Source of the DNA: Bicyclus anynana | Lineage: Eukaryota > Arthropoda > Insecta > Lepidoptera > Nymphalidae | Reading direction: 5' to 3' | NCBI RefSeq assembly: GCF_947172395.1 | Contig: NC_069106.1 | Location: 5,704,001-5,768,000 of the forward strand | Length of the DNA: 64,000 bases | Shown here: positions 63,519 through 64,000 of the stretch, piece after piece | Position numbering within the stretch: the first letter of the stretch is position 1 | Layout: each line of letters begins with the position of its first letter | The notes under the pieces: generated by a model | What the model saw: only the letters and a program-made list of their open reading frames with translations | Told to the model about the DNA's origin: nothing | Database searches by the model: none | Translations under genes and position numbers: made by a program

Positions 63519-63940
63519 TAATGAATATAAATATAAATTAATTTTACTTTGAATATTTGCTTGTAAAACCCGTATTGGTGCATGTCTTAAGATGCATATC
63601 TCCTATATTGAGAAAAAACTGGCTCTCTAGTAAAATAGGCTGAATAAAAATAATAATTTCAAGCAAAAGTTCGTAAGCTTTGCGAAGTGGAAACAAAAAC
63701 CTTTAGTCCGCAGACGATTCGTGTTAAAACTTTCGAAGCTTCGGGACTAAACAGGATTATGTAGGAGTAACGCAAATAAAAAACTGCCAGTCGCAACAAA
63801 TTCGGACGTAACGACCTCCCTTGGGAGATTTTAAAATATTTTTAAAAAGGTTTTAGAATTTTATTTATAAGCGCTTTTAGTACAACGTCAACAGTTTCAG
63901 TCTAGGTAGTTATGTTAGTTTATATCTATACTAATATGTT
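63519..63940. other. No recognisable feature
   Basis: Unassigned AT-rich sequence. Confidence 0.4.
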
Positions 63941-63941
63941 T

Positions 63942-64000
63942 CGTCGTCGTCATCATCAACCCATATTCGGCTCACTGCTGAGCTCGAGTCTCCTCTCAGA
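63942..64000 (-). mobile_element. SINE-A 3' end, cut by the window edge
   Basis: GTCGTCATCATCAACCCATA and GCTCACTGCTGAGCTCGAGT: the tail of a minus SINE-A that continues beyond the window. Confidence 0.85.

Overview
The window looks like a gene-poor, AT-rich stretch of an insect nuclear genome, most probably a moth or butterfly. The inference rests on the repeats: two abundant tRNA-derived SINE families, many short 3'-truncated copies of an RTE-type LINE ending in ATG-type microsatellites, non-autonomous Helitrons starting TCTATACTAATATTAT or TCACACTAATATTAT and ending in a hairpin plus CTAG, and a BEL/Pao retroelement. I found no convincing host protein-coding gene, rRNA or functional tRNA. 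Every substantial reading frame belongs to a mobile element. Family names are working labels (SINE-A, SINE-B, Hel-1, Hel-2, Hel-3, MITE-TA, MITE-C, MITE-500, repeats D, F, I and R); no database search was possible. 'Hel' copies are assigned by terminal structure.

Layout. 1-27.9 kb is a mosaic of SINE-A, SINE-B, RTE 3' fragments, Helitrons and MITEs, often nested in one another, separated by AT-rich sequence with no recognisable feature. 27,975-32,471 is a full-length non-LTR retrotransposon flanked by a 12-bp target-site duplication. It carries ORF1 (coiled coil plus RNA-binding-like domain), ORF2 (APE endonuclease plus reverse transcriptase) and a (TTA)n tail, with one apparently disabling stop between endonuclease and polymerase. 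32,930-37,975 is a BEL/Pao LTR element on the minus strand: two 131-bp direct repeats that read as identical, an intact 628-residue Gag-protease frame, no reverse transcriptase or integrase core, a residual polyprotein C-terminus and an 18-bp minisatellite. 38-64 kb is again a repeat mosaic. It includes Helitrons carrying (CCCTAC)n arrays (up to about 540 bp), a composite element present twice, three copies of a 500-bp MITE, and several perfect palindromes.

The most interesting signals are structural. They are: the in-frame ORF1-UAG-ORF2 arrangement of the LINE; the apparently young but pol-less BEL element; the recurrent CCCTAC arrays beside Helitron 3' hairpins; and a SINE whose 5' junction is a 25-bp palindrome, with an 11-bp direct repeat bracketing palindrome arm plus SINE, which suggests snap-back synthesis during retroposition. 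I saw no evidence for a new gene-encoded system.
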